A stretch of 31,601 nt of DNA from an uncultured Porphyromonadaceae bacterium (GCA_900550025.1 URQP01000013.1:1-31601); one strand, 5' to 3'; shown: positions 18,441 through 27,150, numbered from the stretch's first letter. The notes: a model not told the origin generated them from the sequence alone. A program made the numbers and translations.

Positions 18441-18983
18441 ATGGGCAAGATAACCATCGACGGAATGACGTTTGTTCCGTATATAACAAACGGCGAAATC
18501 CAAAAACGGATAAAGGAAGTCGCAAAACAGATAAAGGACGACTGCGGGGATAAGAACCCGCTGTTCGTATGCGTGCTCAACGGCGCGTTCGTGTTTGCCG
18601 CCGACTTGTTCCGCGCCGCCGATTTTGCGGCGGAAATATCGTTCATCCGCTTCAAATCATACAGCGGGACGGAATCGACCGGCGAGATAAAGCAACTTCT
18701 CGGCCTCGACAAAGAAATAAAAGGCCGCACGGTAGTGATTGTCGAGGACATCGTCGACACCGGCTACACAGCCGCAAAACTTGTCGAGGAAATACGCCGT
18801 CACGAACCGGAAGACGTGAAATTCGCGACGCTCCTCCACAAGCCCGACTCGGCGAAAGTGGATGTGAAAGTCGACTACTGCTGCTTCGAGATACCGTCGA
18901 AATTCATCATAGGCTACGGTCTTGACCTCGACGAGAAAGCGCGCAACCTGCCCGACATCTACATTCTTGAAAGCAACCAATAA
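18441..18983 (+). CDS. hpt: Hypoxanthine phosphoribosyltransferase
   Basis: Hpt salvages hypoxanthine (and usually guanine) to nucleotides with PRPP. The PRPP-binding motif [13 protein letters not shown] is at residues 98-110, [11 protein letters not shown] is the flexible active-site loop, and [14 protein letters not shown] and the C-terminal [16 protein letters not shown] are family hallmarks. From the ATG at 18441 the protein has 180 residues, the normal length. A longer frame from 18342 would add 33 residues encoded across the promoter and is rejected. adk follows 66 bases downstream in the same direction. A hpt-adk pair occurs in other Bacteroidales as far as I recall, there often with obg, which is not here. 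Confidence 0.95.
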   Translation: MGKITIDGMTFVPYITNGEIQKRIKEVAKQIKDDCGDKNPLFVCVLNGAFVFAADLFRAADFAAEISFIRFKSYSGTESTGEIKQLLGLDKEIKGRTVVIVEDIVDTGYTAAKLVEEIRRHEPEDVKFATLLHKPDSAKVDVKVDYCCFEIPSKFIIGYGLDLDEKARNLPDIYILESNQ

Positions 18984-19009
18984 AATATCAGTATAAGTTT
19001 CCAATCAGT

Positions 19010-19030
19010 CTCCGCTCAAAAGCAGCGGAG
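19010..19030 (+). other. Hairpin between hpt and adk
   Basis: CTCCGCT (19010-19016) and AGCGGAG (19024-19030) form a 7-bp stem with a 7-base loop, 20 bases before the adk ATG. A short T run follows after an 8-base gap. It could be a weak terminator or a leader stem that tunes adk expression relative to hpt. Confidence 0.45.
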
Positions 19031-19049
19031 GGTATAAATTTTTAAGACT

Positions 19050-19631
19050 ATGTTCAACATTGTAATTTTCGGCGCCCCGGGTTCTGGCAAGGGGACACAA
19101 AGTGAAAACCTTATTTCGCACTACGGATTGTATCACATTTCTACCGGAGAGGTACTGCGCGACAACATCGCCCGCGGCACAGAGCTCGGCAAAATAGCCG
19201 ACAGCTACATTTCCGAAGGCAAACTGATTCCGGACGATTTGATGGTAAGCATTCTCGCCGACATCCTCGACAACACCCCGGAAGCCAAAGGAGGCGTGAT
19301 TTTCGACGGATTTCCACGCACCATCAATCAAGCCGGGGCTCTGAAAGAAATGCTCGCCAAACGCGGCGCAAAAGTCGACGCGGTCGTAGGGCTCGAAGTG
19401 GAAGAAGACGAGCTTATCGACCGTCTTATCAAGCGCGGCAAGGAATCCGGCCGTAGCGACGACAATCTCGAAACAATAAAGAAACGTCTGCAAGTCTATC
19501 ATTCCCAGACACAACCGCTACACGACTATTATGTGAACGAAGGCACCTATCTGCCGATAAAGGGCGTAGGCACGGTAGAAAGCATCTTCGACAGCATAAA
19601 AGCGGCAATCAAAGAAAAGTGCGGCAAATAG
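19050..19631 (+). CDS. adk: Adenylate kinase
   Basis: Adk interconverts ATP + AMP and 2 ADP and is essential for energy balance. The P-loop is GAPGSGKGT (residues 8-16), the AMP-binding helix contains HISTGEVLRDNI, and FDGFPRT (85-91) is the signature. At 193 residues it is the short form: the LID is replaced by a brief loop (RGKESGRSDDN) with no zinc-binding cysteines. It probably shares the hpt promoter, with a small hairpin between the genes. The TAG stop lies in the loop of the terminator hairpin, so coding sequence and terminator overlap. Confidence 0.97.
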   Translation: MFNIVIFGAPGSGKGTQSENLISHYGLYHISTGEVLRDNIARGTELGKIADSYISEGKLIPDDLMVSILADILDNTPEAKGGVIFDGFPRTINQAGALKEMLAKRGAKVDAVVGLEVEEDELIDRLIKRGKESGRSDDNLETIKKRLQVYHSQTQPLHDYYVNEGTYLPIKGVGTVESIFDSIKAAIKEKCGK

Positions 19632-19642
19632 CCGCACTTTTT
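19615..19642 (+). terminator. Intrinsic terminator overlapping adk stop
   Basis: AAAAGTGCGGC (19615-19625) pairs perfectly with GCCGCACTTTT (19631-19641) around a 5-base loop that holds part of the adk stop codon, and more T residues follow. The stop codon of the convergent GH2 gene (TTA on the plus strand at 19641) also touches this hairpin. It probably serves both genes. Confidence 0.88.
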
Positions 19643-22124
19643 ATTTCGAAGCGATTACCGCCTCTGCCTCTTTAAGCCCTTCAGCGACGGCACGGACGCT
19701 GATTCTCCCGGCCTTTCCGTTGTTCTGCACGACAAGCATACATTTTCCGTAGAAAGCCTTGCGCTTGTTGTCCTTGAACCGTTCCATCGAGGTCTGGCTT
19801 CCGTTGTCCACACCGGCTATGAAACCGCTGCCTTCCACTTCAAATTTCACAAGATTATCGGCATCCGGGCAAAGATTGCCATCCTTATCCAATATTTCCA
19901 CAGTCACATAACTCAGGTCACGGCCGTCGGCCGCAATTTCACGGCGGTCAGGAGTAAGCCTTACCTGCGCGGGACTGCCAGCCGTACGTATCGTCTTGCG
20001 CCTGACGGCCTTTCCATCCTTCCATGCAACGGCCTCCACCATGCCCGGCTCATATCTTACCCGCCATTCCGCATGCCTGCGACTGCCGGTCTTTTTGCTG
20101 AATCCCGCCGATTTCCCGTTGACAACCAGCTCCACGCTGTCGGCATCATTATAGTAGCACCACATATCAACATCCTGACCGGAAGTCCAATTCCAGTGCG
20201 GGAACAAATGCAGCACGGAAGCGTCCGACCATTCCGACTGGAAGAGGTAATAGGAATCTTTCGGTATTCCTGCAAGGTCTACCAAACCGAAATAAGAGCT
20301 TCTTGCAGGCCAGCCGTATGGCGAAGGCTCACCGAGATAGTCGAACCCTGTCCATACGAACTGCCCGCTCACGAAATCATTGCCGCTCACAATGCTGAAA
20401 GTCTCCTCACTGGTGCTTCCCCATGGCACATGGCAGTTATCGTAGGACGAGCAGGAGAACGACGGGTCGGAAAACGGCTTGTCCCAATAAGGCCATACGA
20501 AAGTGGTGTCGGAGGGCATACGGTAATAACCCCTCGTAGCCAAGGCGGAATTGCTTTCCGTTATCAAGAAAGGCATGCCCGGGAAATTTTCCGGCACGGA
20601 AGCGACATTGCCGTTATGATAATTATAGCCTACCACATCCAAAGCCCCTGATTTAAGCACATGGTTGTTGACGCTCGGCTCATTGCAACCGGCAGTAACC
20701 GGGCGTGTAGAATCCAGTCCGCGCACTATTCCTGCCAGATGCAATGCCAGCAGTGAGTTTGCGCTCATACCGTCGGCACTGCCCAGCTCGTGTCCCTTAT
20801 TAAGTATCAGATTGGCATCCTCGGCCGAAAGACTGCCAGCATCAGCGTCGGGCCACTGCTCAAGAATCTCGTTGCCTATGCTCCACATAAACACAGAAGG
20901 ATGGTTGCGGTCGCGCATCACGAAATCGCGGAGGTCGCGCTCGTGCCACTCGTCGAAATAGCGGGCATAGTCATGGGCCGTCTTTTTCTTACGCCACATG
21001 TCGAAAGCCTCGTCCATCACAAGCAGTCCCATCTCGTCGCACAAATCAAGCATCTCAGGCGACGGCGGATTGTGCGAGCACCTTATGGCATTGCACCCCA
21101 TATCTTTCATCATCTGCAACTGACGCTGCATAGCCCTGCGGTTGAACGCCGCGCCAAGGCATCCATGGTCGTGATGCAGGCACACGCCGTTGATTTTCAT
21201 GTTTCGCCCATTAAGGAAAAATCCTTTTTCCGCATCGAAAGCGATTGTGCGGAATCCTATCCTCACAGTGTCGCTGTCTATCACATTGCCGGAATGATAT
21301 ATGTCTGTCACAAGACGATAGAGATAAGGAGAAGCGGTATCCCACAAATGCGGATTGCCGACCGACAGCATAGTGCTTGACATTGTTTGTTTCTCCGCTT
21401 CCGCCACTGCGGGATATTTCACAGCGGCCACCGTTTCCCCTCCGGCGTCAAGCAATTTCAATCCTATTTCAATTCCGGCATCTTTTTCCGTATCATTCTC
21501 AACTGTTGTCTCCACATTCAAATCAGCATTTCCACCAGTTACTACACTATAAGCGTATGTACCCCATCGCGCGATATGCAAAGGCGCGGTCTTTACCAGA
21601 TACACGCTACGATAGATTCCGCAGCCGGAATACCACCGTGAATTCGGCTGCTCGGAATTGTCGACACGCACGGCAACGACATTCTCCCCGCCCCACTTTA
21701 TATATGGCGTTATATCATAACCGAACGACACATAGCCGTAAGGGCGCACCCCCAACGGACGGCCGTTGACAAATACTTCCGTATTCATATACGAACCCTC
21801 AAAAAGCACACTGACACGCTTTCCCTCGTCGGCGGCATCGATTATAAAAGTTTTGCGGTACCATCCTACACCGCCCGGCAATGCCCCTCCCGTCACTCCG
21901 GAAGGGTTCGCTTGGCTGAAATCGCCCTCCACAGCCCAGTCGTGCGGCAAATCGAGACGACGCCATCCCGAATCGTCGTATCCCGGCTGCGACGCTCCGT
22001 CGACATCACCAAGATGAAAACGCCATTCCAAGTCGATATTCTCAACACTCCTTTGATTAACGGCCAATGCAGAAATTGGCAATAAAAAAGATACAGATAC
22101 CAATAATGATTTTATTAGGCTCAT
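19641..22124 (-). CDS. Secreted GH2 beta-galactosidase-like glycoside hydrolase
   Basis: An 827-residue family 2 glycoside hydrolase, probably periplasmic or surface-associated. A signal peptide is present (MSLIKSLLVSVSFLLPISALA). The sugar-binding jelly roll carries WRFHLGD, LPHDW and GGVGWYRKTF, an Ig-like domain follows, then the TIM barrel with GVCLHHDHGCLG and CSHNPPSPEMLDLCDEMG. The catalytic acid/base is Glu419 in WSIGNEILE and the nucleophile Glu523 in LITESNSALATRG. C-terminal beta domains follow. Beta-galactosidase is the likeliest activity but beta-glucuronidase or related specificities cannot be excluded. The start at 22124 (ATG) replaces a TTG at 22205 that overlaps the promoter. 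It diverges from the ECF sigma operon, with no SusC/SusD pair nearby. Confidence 0.9.
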   Translation of the reverse strand: MSLIKSLLVSVSFLLPISALAVNQRSVENIDLEWRFHLGDVDGASQPGYDDSGWRRLDLPHDWAVEGDFSQANPSGVTGGALPGGVGWYRKTFIIDAADEGKRVSVLFEGSYMNTEVFVNGRPLGVRPYGYVSFGYDITPYIKWGGENVVAVRVDNSEQPNSRWYSGCGIYRSVYLVKTAPLHIARWGTYAYSVVTGGNADLNVETTVENDTEKDAGIEIGLKLLDAGGETVAAVKYPAVAEAEKQTMSSTMLSVGNPHLWDTASPYLYRLVTDIYHSGNVIDSDTVRIGFRTIAFDAEKGFFLNGRNMKINGVCLHHDHGCLGAAFNRRAMQRQLQMMKDMGCNAIRCSHNPPSPEMLDLCDEMGLLVMDEAFDMWRKKKTAHDYARYFDEWHERDLRDFVMRDRNHPSVFMWSIGNEILEQWPDADAGSLSAEDANLILNKGHELGSADGMSANSLLALHLAGIVRGLDSTRPVTAGCNEPSVNNHVLKSGALDVVGYNYHNGNVASVPENFPGMPFLITESNSALATRGYYRMPSDTTFVWPYWDKPFSDPSFSCSSYDNCHVPWGSTSEETFSIVSGNDFVSGQFVWTGFDYLGEPSPYGWPARSSYFGLVDLAGIPKDSYYLFQSEWSDASVLHLFPHWNWTSGQDVDMWCYYNDADSVELVVNGKSAGFSKKTGSRRHAEWRVRYEPGMVEAVAWKDGKAVRRKTIRTAGSPAQVRLTPDRREIAADGRDLSYVTVEILDKDGNLCPDADNLVKFEVEGSGFIAGVDNGSQTSMERFKDNKRKAFYGKCMLVVQNNGKAGRISVRAVAEGLKEAEAVIASK

Positions 22125-22174
22125 AAAAGATGAAATAAAAAAAGATTTTAATAAAACTCCATTAGTTGTCACCG

Positions 22175-22206
22175 CAAAAATAGAAAAAGGCCACGGAAAA
22201 AACAAT
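22175..22206 (-). promoter_or_regulatory. Promoter for GH2 gene
   Basis: On the minus strand ATTG (22206-22203), a 20-base spacer and TATTTTTG (22182-22175) repeat the same boxes and spacing as the hpt promoter. It lies 50 bases before the ATG at 22124 and nearly touches the sigma-gene box on the other strand. Confidence 0.75.
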
Positions 22207-22211
22207 ATTAG

Positions 22212-22219
22212 TATATTTG
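22212..22219 (+). promoter_or_regulatory. -7 box for ECF sigma operon
   Basis: TATATTTG matches TAnnTTTG, 84 bases before the sigma ATG. No -33 box is evident, so a second promoter nearer the gene, perhaps read by the ECF factor itself, is possible. Confidence 0.5.
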
Positions 22220-22303
22220 TATTTTATTCACCCTCTGATGTTACAAAAACACCACCTTTACGTATTACTTTTCGAAGGCAATAAAGAAACTGCATAAAAC
22301 AGA

Positions 22304-22819
22304 ATGGGCGGAGAAACGCTGACATCGGCATTCATACGGCTGCGCGGAAAATTCCTCCGCGCGGCATCGCGCTTCTTCCCCGACGAGGACGACGCTGCCG
22401 ATGCCATTCAGGACGCTTTCTGCCGGCTTTGGGGACAGCGCGACGAAATACAATCGGATAGCCAAGCGGAGGCAATGGCAATGACAACCGTGCGCAATCT
22501 CGGCATCGACGCATACCGGCACCGCCAGACCGTAACGCTATTGCCTATCGACAATGAACGCGATTCTGCCTGCACTGTTTCAACCGACCGTCGAATGGAG
22601 GTTGACGAGCAATTCAGAATCGTGGAGGCGATAATCGAGAAGCATCTTTCAGAAACACAGCGTACAATCCTGCGGCTGAAAGAATACGACGGCGAAAGCT
22701 ACGAGGAGATTGCCGCAAAATTAGGTATGGAACAGGCGGCGGTGAGGATGCAGCTTTCGAGAGCGAGAAAGACAATCAGAAAATGCTATCAGGAATTCGA
22801 TGAAAATGGAAAATCGTGA
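22304..22819 (+). CDS. ECF-family RNA polymerase sigma factor
   Basis: A 171-residue sigma-70 factor of the extracytoplasmic-function type. Region 2 is at about residues 8-75 with the core-binding segment DAIQDAFCRLWG (33-44) and the DNA-melting segment TTVRNLGIDAYRHR. Region 4 is at about 105-160 with the helix-turn-helix YEEIAAKLGMEQAAVRMQLSRAR. Regions 1 and 3 are absent, as in the class. It leads an operon: the anti-sigma-like membrane gene overlaps it by 20 bases, then come a secreted protein and two tandem barrel proteins. An envelope signal passed through the membrane partner probably releases it. No FecR or SusC gene follows, which sets it apart from the common Bacteroidota iron- and glycan-type ECF loci. 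Confidence 0.92.
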   Translation: MGGETLTSAFIRLRGKFLRAASRFFPDEDDAADAIQDAFCRLWGQRDEIQSDSQAEAMAMTTVRNLGIDAYRHRQTVTLLPIDNERDSACTVSTDRRMEVDEQFRIVEAIIEKHLSETQRTILRLKEYDGESYEEIAAKLGMEQAAVRMQLSRARKTIRKCYQEFDENGKS

Positions 22820-23282
22820 CAATATGAAGTTTGAAGGCAAAACCGTGGAGGAATGGCGCAAGGTAATCGGACGCTACTTCGACGCGCAGACTACCGATGA
22901 GGAGGAATCCGCGCTCGAAAGGTTTCTGGTGTCGCCGGAAGCGGCAGGCAGGGAATTCGACGAGGCAAGGGCGGTTTTAGGATTCGCTACCGTCGGACGG
23001 CGGCTCTGCCACGCACGCCGTCGTACGGCATTGCGCCGACGGATTGCCGGATATTCTGCGGCGGCATCGGTGGCTCTGGTGATTGCCTTTTCGGGATGGG
23101 CGGTTTACAGCAGCCGCAACCAATGTGTGGCCTACATCAACGGCGTCAAATGCACTGACGAGGATGTGGTGATGGCGGAGATGCAGCGGTCGATGCAGGA
23201 AATGGGTTCCACGGCATCATCTGCCGACATCGGCGCTACATTGGGAGATATGTTTGAAACAATGGACGAATTTAAAGAATGA
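22800..23282 (+). CDS. Single-pass membrane protein, putative anti-sigma factor
   Basis: A 160-residue protein with a cytoplasmic N-terminal part (1-82), one transmembrane helix (about 83-103) and a short outer part (104-160). The N-terminal stretch with the helical segment TTDEEESALERFLVSPEAA and the overlap of 20 bases with the sigma gene make an anti-sigma factor the natural reading. No zinc-binding His-x3-Cys-x2-Cys motif and no FecR domain are visible. Two cysteines (109 and 118) lie in the outer part close together (CVAYINGVKC) and could form a disulfide. A basic cluster (RRLCHARRRTALRRR) precedes the membrane helix. The start could also be an internal Met a few codons later. The assignment depends on context. 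Confidence 0.7.
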   Translation: MKMENRDNMKFEGKTVEEWRKVIGRYFDAQTTDEEESALERFLVSPEAAGREFDEARAVLGFATVGRRLCHARRRTALRRRIAGYSAAASVALVIAFSGWAVYSSRNQCVAYINGVKCTDEDVVMAEMQRSMQEMGSTASSADIGATLGDMFETMDEFKE

Positions 23283-23286
23283 CGAT

Positions 23287-23724
23287 ATGAGACGGCTATT
23301 ATTCATATTAATCATCATTGCCTCGGCGATACCTGCTGTCGCGCAGAAAGGGATGAACGTGGCCGCGCTTTTCGGCAGCGGCTACCAGAACCGTAAGGAC
23401 GTGACGGAGGTGATAGTCGAGGGTAAGCGGCTGAAGCCGTTCAAGCTAAGTCTGTTCCGGAGCATAACGGTGGCCTACAATGCCGGACTGGCGGCAGAAA
23501 TGGAAAGGCTCGTAAAGCTCGACGGAAAAAACGCTTCCGACAAAGAGGAAGGAATGATAGGCGGAAAGCTGTACTATGCCTTCTACTCGTTTCCTGACGG
23601 TAAAGGCGGATACAGGCATCTGTTTTTCCGCAACAACCTGCTGAAACAAGGGAGTAAGCCGGAAACTACGGTAGTGTATATGGAAGGCAAGGCCACTCTC
23701 GGAGAACTGAAAAAAATGTTTTAA
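23287..23724 (+). CDS. Small secreted protein of the sigma operon (DUF6108-like)
   Basis: A 145-residue exported protein with a signal peptide (MRRLLFILIIIASAIPAVAQ). The mature part begins KGMNVAALFGSGYQNRKD, continues with VTEVIVEGKRLKPFKLSLFRS and contains a beta-rich centre (GGKLYYAFYSF). From memory it resembles the DUF6108 family of Bacteroidales, found in similar sigma-factor operons, but that is not certain. The ATG at 23287, four bases after the preceding stop, is chosen; a longer frame would begin at TTG and lack a leading signal peptide. Its job is unknown. Place and export suggest a periplasmic part of the signal or response system. Confidence 0.72.
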   Translation: MRRLLFILIIIASAIPAVAQKGMNVAALFGSGYQNRKDVTEVIVEGKRLKPFKLSLFRSITVAYNAGLAAEMERLVKLDGKNASDKEEGMIGGKLYYAFYSFPDGKGGYRHLFFRNNLLKQGSKPETTVVYMEGKATLGELKKMF

Positions 23725-23749
23725 GAAATCAAATAAAAAAATTACAGAT

Positions 23750-24640
23750 ATGAAAAAAGTTATCACTACCGCCATTTGCGCACTTGCTTTCGCGTGTGCA
23801 TCGGCTGCCGGCAATGTGGAGCCCGGCGATTCAATCGAATGTTTCTCGCACCCCGATTCCGTGGCATTCGTCCACGGTGGGAACACCATGGAATTGAAAG
23901 TGTTCGGCACTAAGGACAATCCCGATTACTACTATTCCTACAGGCGCGACGTAAGCGGCGAGGGAACGGAAATAAGCAAGGAAGGCAATTCCGGATGGGA
24001 TTTCACCTTGCCGTTCATCGACCGGACGGAAAAAGGTGAAAAGCGTGCCGCATATTCGTTCGAATGCGGCGGGCTCGGCTTAGGTTTCGTCAACGCTGTC
24101 AACGCACCCGCTGCGATGAACGTGAATATGGCAAGCTCCTACGAGGTATTTATCGACCACATAGTCGGCATCAGTTGCCGCCCGTGGCGCAACGGCACTT
24201 CGTTCTTGCTCGGCTTCGGTTTCGGATGGCGCAACTACCGGATGACAGGCACAAACCGCTTTGTGCAGGAAAACGGTTTTATAAGCTTAGGCGGTTATGA
24301 GGAGGGTGCCGACGTGCAGTTCTCACGATTGAAGATGTTTAGCCTGATGTTTCCGATAATGTTCCGTCAGGAACTCGGCAAAGGTTTCGATTTCAGTGCC
24401 GGGCCGGTATTGAATGTCAATGTTCACGGCAGTATGAAAACGAAATACAAACTTGGTGATGACAAAATCGAAAATTCGTCCGACGACATACATCAGCGCA
24501 AGGTGACGGTTGACCTGATGGCACAGCTCAACTATAAGGCCATAGGATTTTATGTGAAATATTCTCCATGCAAGATACTCGACGAAAGCTACGGCCCCGA
24601 ATTCCGCCACCTCTCCGCCGGCATCACATTGTTTTACTAA
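23750..24640 (+). CDS. Outer-membrane beta-barrel-like protein, intact copy
   Basis: A 296-residue exported protein with a signal peptide (residues 1-19, ending CASAAG). An N-terminal region (25-100) contains PDSVAFVHGGNTMELKVFG and KDNPDYYYSYRRD. It is followed by alternating hydrophobic and polar strands rich in glycine and aromatics (GLGLGFVNAVN, FLLGFGFGWRNYRM, FDFSAGPVLNVNVHG, VTVDLMAQLNYKAIGFYVKYSP), and the protein ends ITLFY with a C-terminal aromatic, all expected of an outer-membrane barrel. No family name could be assigned. It is the fourth gene of the ECF sigma operon, 25 bases behind the small secreted protein. A homologous but frameshifted copy follows 13 bases downstream. It may be sensor, target or effector of the sigma pathway. 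Confidence 0.75.
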   Translation: MKKVITTAICALAFACASAAGNVEPGDSIECFSHPDSVAFVHGGNTMELKVFGTKDNPDYYYSYRRDVSGEGTEISKEGNSGWDFTLPFIDRTEKGEKRAAYSFECGGLGLGFVNAVNAPAAMNVNMASSYEVFIDHIVGISCRPWRNGTSFLLGFGFGWRNYRMTGTNRFVQENGFISLGGYEEGADVQFSRLKMFSLMFPIMFRQELGKGFDFSAGPVLNVNVHGSMKTKYKLGDDKIENSSDDIHQRKVTVDLMAQLNYKAIGFYVKYSPCKILDESYGPEFRHLSAGITLFY

Positions 24641-24653
24641 AATAAATAGCGTT

Positions 24654-25539
24654 ATGAATAGATATTTAATCTCTTTGCTGTCAGTTGTTTGCGGTTTATA
24701 TGTTATGGCAGAAGAAAAAACCGACACAATTTTAAGCATTGCGCAGCCGGATTCTGTAATTATCAAAACAGAAGCCGGAAGATTGGACTTAGAGGTGATA
24801 GGAAGAAAAGATAATCCTGAGTACCATTATCTTTTCTCACATTCAATCTCTAACAAGGATACTTTACAAATAAGCGAGAGCAAAAACAGCCGTTGGAATT
24901 TCCATATTCCGTTTGTCGATAAGAAGATTTCCGCGCTTGGCAGATTTGAGGAAAAAAACACTTTCAGCGTGCTTGGTGTCGGGTTGGGATTTGTTGGTGC
25001 AGTCAATGCCTCACAAGGAATGGATTGTCAATACATGGAATTCTTACGAAATATTTGTGCGTTGGATTAATTTGTCGCACCGGTTTAGAGGTATAAATCT
25101 TAATGTCGGAATAGGTTCAACGTGGCGTAACTATCGGATGACAGAGCCGTTGCAATTTGTGGCTGACGAAGGTTGTATGGATATTATGCCGTTGCCGGAT
25201 GGGGCTGTCCCGCGATATTCAGGAATTAAGATACGCAGTTTCAACGTTCCTGTCAGCATTTCGTATCCGGTTGGAAAATTTTGGATGGCAATCGGACCTG
25301 TGTTGAATATCAACAGCAAATCGTGGATAAAAACAAAATATCTTACGGATGGCAATGTCGTTAAATCGGAATGTAAAGACATTCCTGTACGGAAGGTCAC
25401 GGTTGACTTAATGGCTAACGTCGGATTTGGAGATACTCCGCTTTCGCTTTATGTGAAATATTCACCTTGGGATGTGATGAAAACGGATTTTGCACCGAAA
25501 TTCAATCATCTTTCTTTCGGATTGACCTTGCTTTGGTGA
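24654..25539 (+). pseudogene. Frameshifted second barrel paralog
   Basis: Reading from the ATG at 24654 gives a signal peptide and the first half of a protein homologous to the upstream barrel (QPDSVIIKTEAGRLDLEVIG, RKDNPEYHYLF, GVGLGFVGAVNAS), which stops at 25070. The second half continues in another frame to 25539 (GSTWRNYRM, GPVLNINSKSWIKTKY, RKVTVDLMA, LYVKYSPWD). Removing one T at 25025-25026 restores MDVNTWNSYEIF against MNVNMASSYEVF and one frame of 294 codons. The spot is a TT pair, not a homopolymer, so slippage-based phase variation is unlikely. The copy is visibly AT-richer than its partner (hand count G+C: 21 of 60 at 24841-24900 versus 35 of 60 at 23941-24000). A sequencing error or a recent mutation are the two explanations. 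Confidence 0.85.
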
Positions 25540-25543
25540 TTTT

Positions 25544-25627
25544 ATACCTGCGCATTATAACATATTCCGGCATTTCCACACCTGCGCCTTATGGCGGATT
25601 CCGGCATTTCCATACCTGCGCTTTATA
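25544..25627. repeat. 34-bp tandem repeat, about 2.5 copies
   Basis: Copies start at 25544, 25578 and 25612 (the last one partial). Each begins A(T/C)ACCTGCGC, has a variable middle (ATTATAACAT in copy 1, CTTATGGCGG in copy 2), and copies 1 and 2 end with an identical ATTCCGGCATTTCC. Copies directly abut, unlike CRISPR repeats with spacers. The array lies between the broken barrel gene and the metK terminator. Confidence 0.85.
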
Positions 25628-25665
25628 GAAAATAATTACTTAAATGCTTGTGAATCGGGTCGTTG

Positions 25666-25709
25666 TAAAAACCGAAGAGGCGCGTCTTTGCAGATGCGCC
25701 TCTTCGGTT
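25666..25709 (-). terminator. Intrinsic terminator of metK
   Basis: A perfect 14-bp stem (25670-25683 with 25696-25709) and a 12-base loop are followed on the minus strand by a T run (A residues at 25667-25671 on the plus strand). It begins 15 bases after the metK stop. Confidence 0.9.
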
Positions 25710-25723
25710 AGTATTTCAATTTA

Positions 25724-27013
25724 TTACAGGCCGAAAGCCTCGCGGATTTTATCCACATAGTCGAGTTTCTCCCACGTGAACAGCTCCACCCGCATTGTCT
25801 TGTCGCCGTTATACTTCGAATAGAAAGTCTTGTCGACGATTTCAGGCTTGCGTCCTACGTGCCCATAGGCCGCCGTCTCCTGATAGATTGGCTGGCGAAG
25901 TTTCAGGCGGCGTTCGATGGCGGCTGGGCGCATGTCAAACAAACCGTAGATTTTCTCCGATATTTCAGCGTCCGTCAGATTCACTTTCGCCGTGCCATAG
26001 GTGTTTACGTAGAGGCTCACCGGCTCTGCCACGCCGATTGCATATGCCACTTGCACCAGCGCTTCCTCGGCAAGGCCTGAAGCAACGATGTTCTTCGCTA
26101 TGTGGCGTGCCGCATAGGCTGCCGAGCGGTCGACTTTCGACGGGTCTTTGCCAGAGAATGCGCCGCCGCCGTGCGCTCCGCGGCCGCCGTAAGTATCGAC
26201 GATTATTTTGCGGCCGGTCAGTCCCGTATCGCCGTGAGGGCCTCCGATTACGAACTTGCCCGTAGGATTCACGTGCAGTATCAGCTTGTCGTCGAACATT
26301 GCCTGTATATGTTCCGGCAATTTGGCAATCACCCGGGGAAGCAACACCGTCTCCACATCCTTGCGTATCACTTCGAGCATCTTGCGGTCGGCAGCGTCCT
26401 GCGTCTCTTCCGAGCCGTCGGCAGGCGATATGAATTCGTCGTGCTGCGTACTGACAACGATGGTATGGATACGCACAGGACGGTTGTCCTCATCGTACTC
26501 CACAGTCACTTGGCTCTTTGAGTCGGGACGGAGATAGGGCATCAGCCTGCCTTCGCGGCGTATGGCCGACAGTTCGCGCAGTATGAGGTGGGCGAGGTCG
26601 AGCGTCAGCGGCATATAGTTTTCCGTCTCGTTGCAGGCGTAGCCGAACATCATTCCCTGGTCGCCGGCTCCCTGCTCGTCGGCGTTCTCGCGTTCCACGC
26701 CGCGGTTGATGTCGGGCGATTGCTCATGGATAGCGGAAAGCACGCCGCACGATTCGCCGTCGAACTTGTACTCGCTCTTGTTGTAGCCTATTCCGTTAAT
26801 CACACGCCGCGCGGTCTCCATCAGGTCGATGTAGGCTTCCGACTTCACCTCGCCGGCAATCACCACCTGTCCAGTGGTCACAAGCGTCTCGCACGCCACT
26901 TTCGACTCCGGGTCGTAGGCGAGCAATTTGTCAACGATGGCATCGGAAATCTGGTCAGCCACTTTGTCGGGATGACCTTCCGAAACCGATTCAGAAGTAA
27001 ACAGATAATTCAT
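25724..27013 (-). CDS. metK: S-adenosylmethionine synthetase
   Basis: MetK condenses methionine and ATP to S-adenosylmethionine. Both signatures are present: [12 protein letters not shown] (115-126), which binds ATP, and the glycine-rich [16 protein letters not shown] (282-297). The N-terminal [19 protein letters not shown] supplies metal and methionine contacts. At 429 residues it is longer than the E. coli enzyme (384) because of internal insertions, as in other Bacteroidales as far as I recall. It is monocistronic, with a candidate promoter about 140 bases upstream. I looked in that leader for a SAM riboswitch core and saw none I could support. Confidence 0.97.
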   Translation of the reverse strand: MNYLFTSESVSEGHPDKVADQISDAIVDKLLAYDPESKVACETLVTTGQVVIAGEVKSEAYIDLMETARRVINGIGYNKSEYKFDGESCGVLSAIHEQSPDINRGVERENADEQGAGDQGMMFGYACNETENYMPLTLDLAHLILRELSAIRREGRLMPYLRPDSKSQVTVEYDEDNRPVRIHTIVVSTQHDEFISPADGSEETQDAADRKMLEVIRKDVETVLLPRVIAKLPEHIQAMFDDKLILHVNPTGKFVIGGPHGDTGLTGRKIIVDTYGGRGAHGGGAFSGKDPSKVDRSAAYAARHIAKNIVASGLAEEALVQVAYAIGVAEPVSLYVNTYGTAKVNLTDAEISEKIYGLFDMRPAAIERRLKLRQPIYQETAAYGHVGRKPEIVDKTFYSKYNGDKTMRVELFTWEKLDYVDKIREAFGL

Positions 27014-27150
27014 CTTTCCAATTTGTTTTTAAAGTGGAAAAGCTAAATTCCGGGAAAATCTGAGGGATGAAATTCGCAGTTTTAGCATTTTTTTCCGTGG
27101 TTGCAAGCAGCCAAATTTTTCCACAAGGTTAATAAATATGTTTTCGGGTG

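Noticed and set aside
25020..25040. Programmed +1 frameshift or phase variation in the second barrel gene
   Set aside because: There is no slippery run, repeat tract or stop-codon context at the shift point, only a TT pair; mutation or sequencing error is simpler.
25544..25627. CRISPR-like array
   Set aside because: Units abut directly with no spacers, only 2.5 copies exist and no cas genes are near.
27014..27150. Possible SAM riboswitch in the metK leader
   Set aside because: No terminator-antiterminator pair or recognisable SAM aptamer core could be traced; the leader is simply AT-rich.
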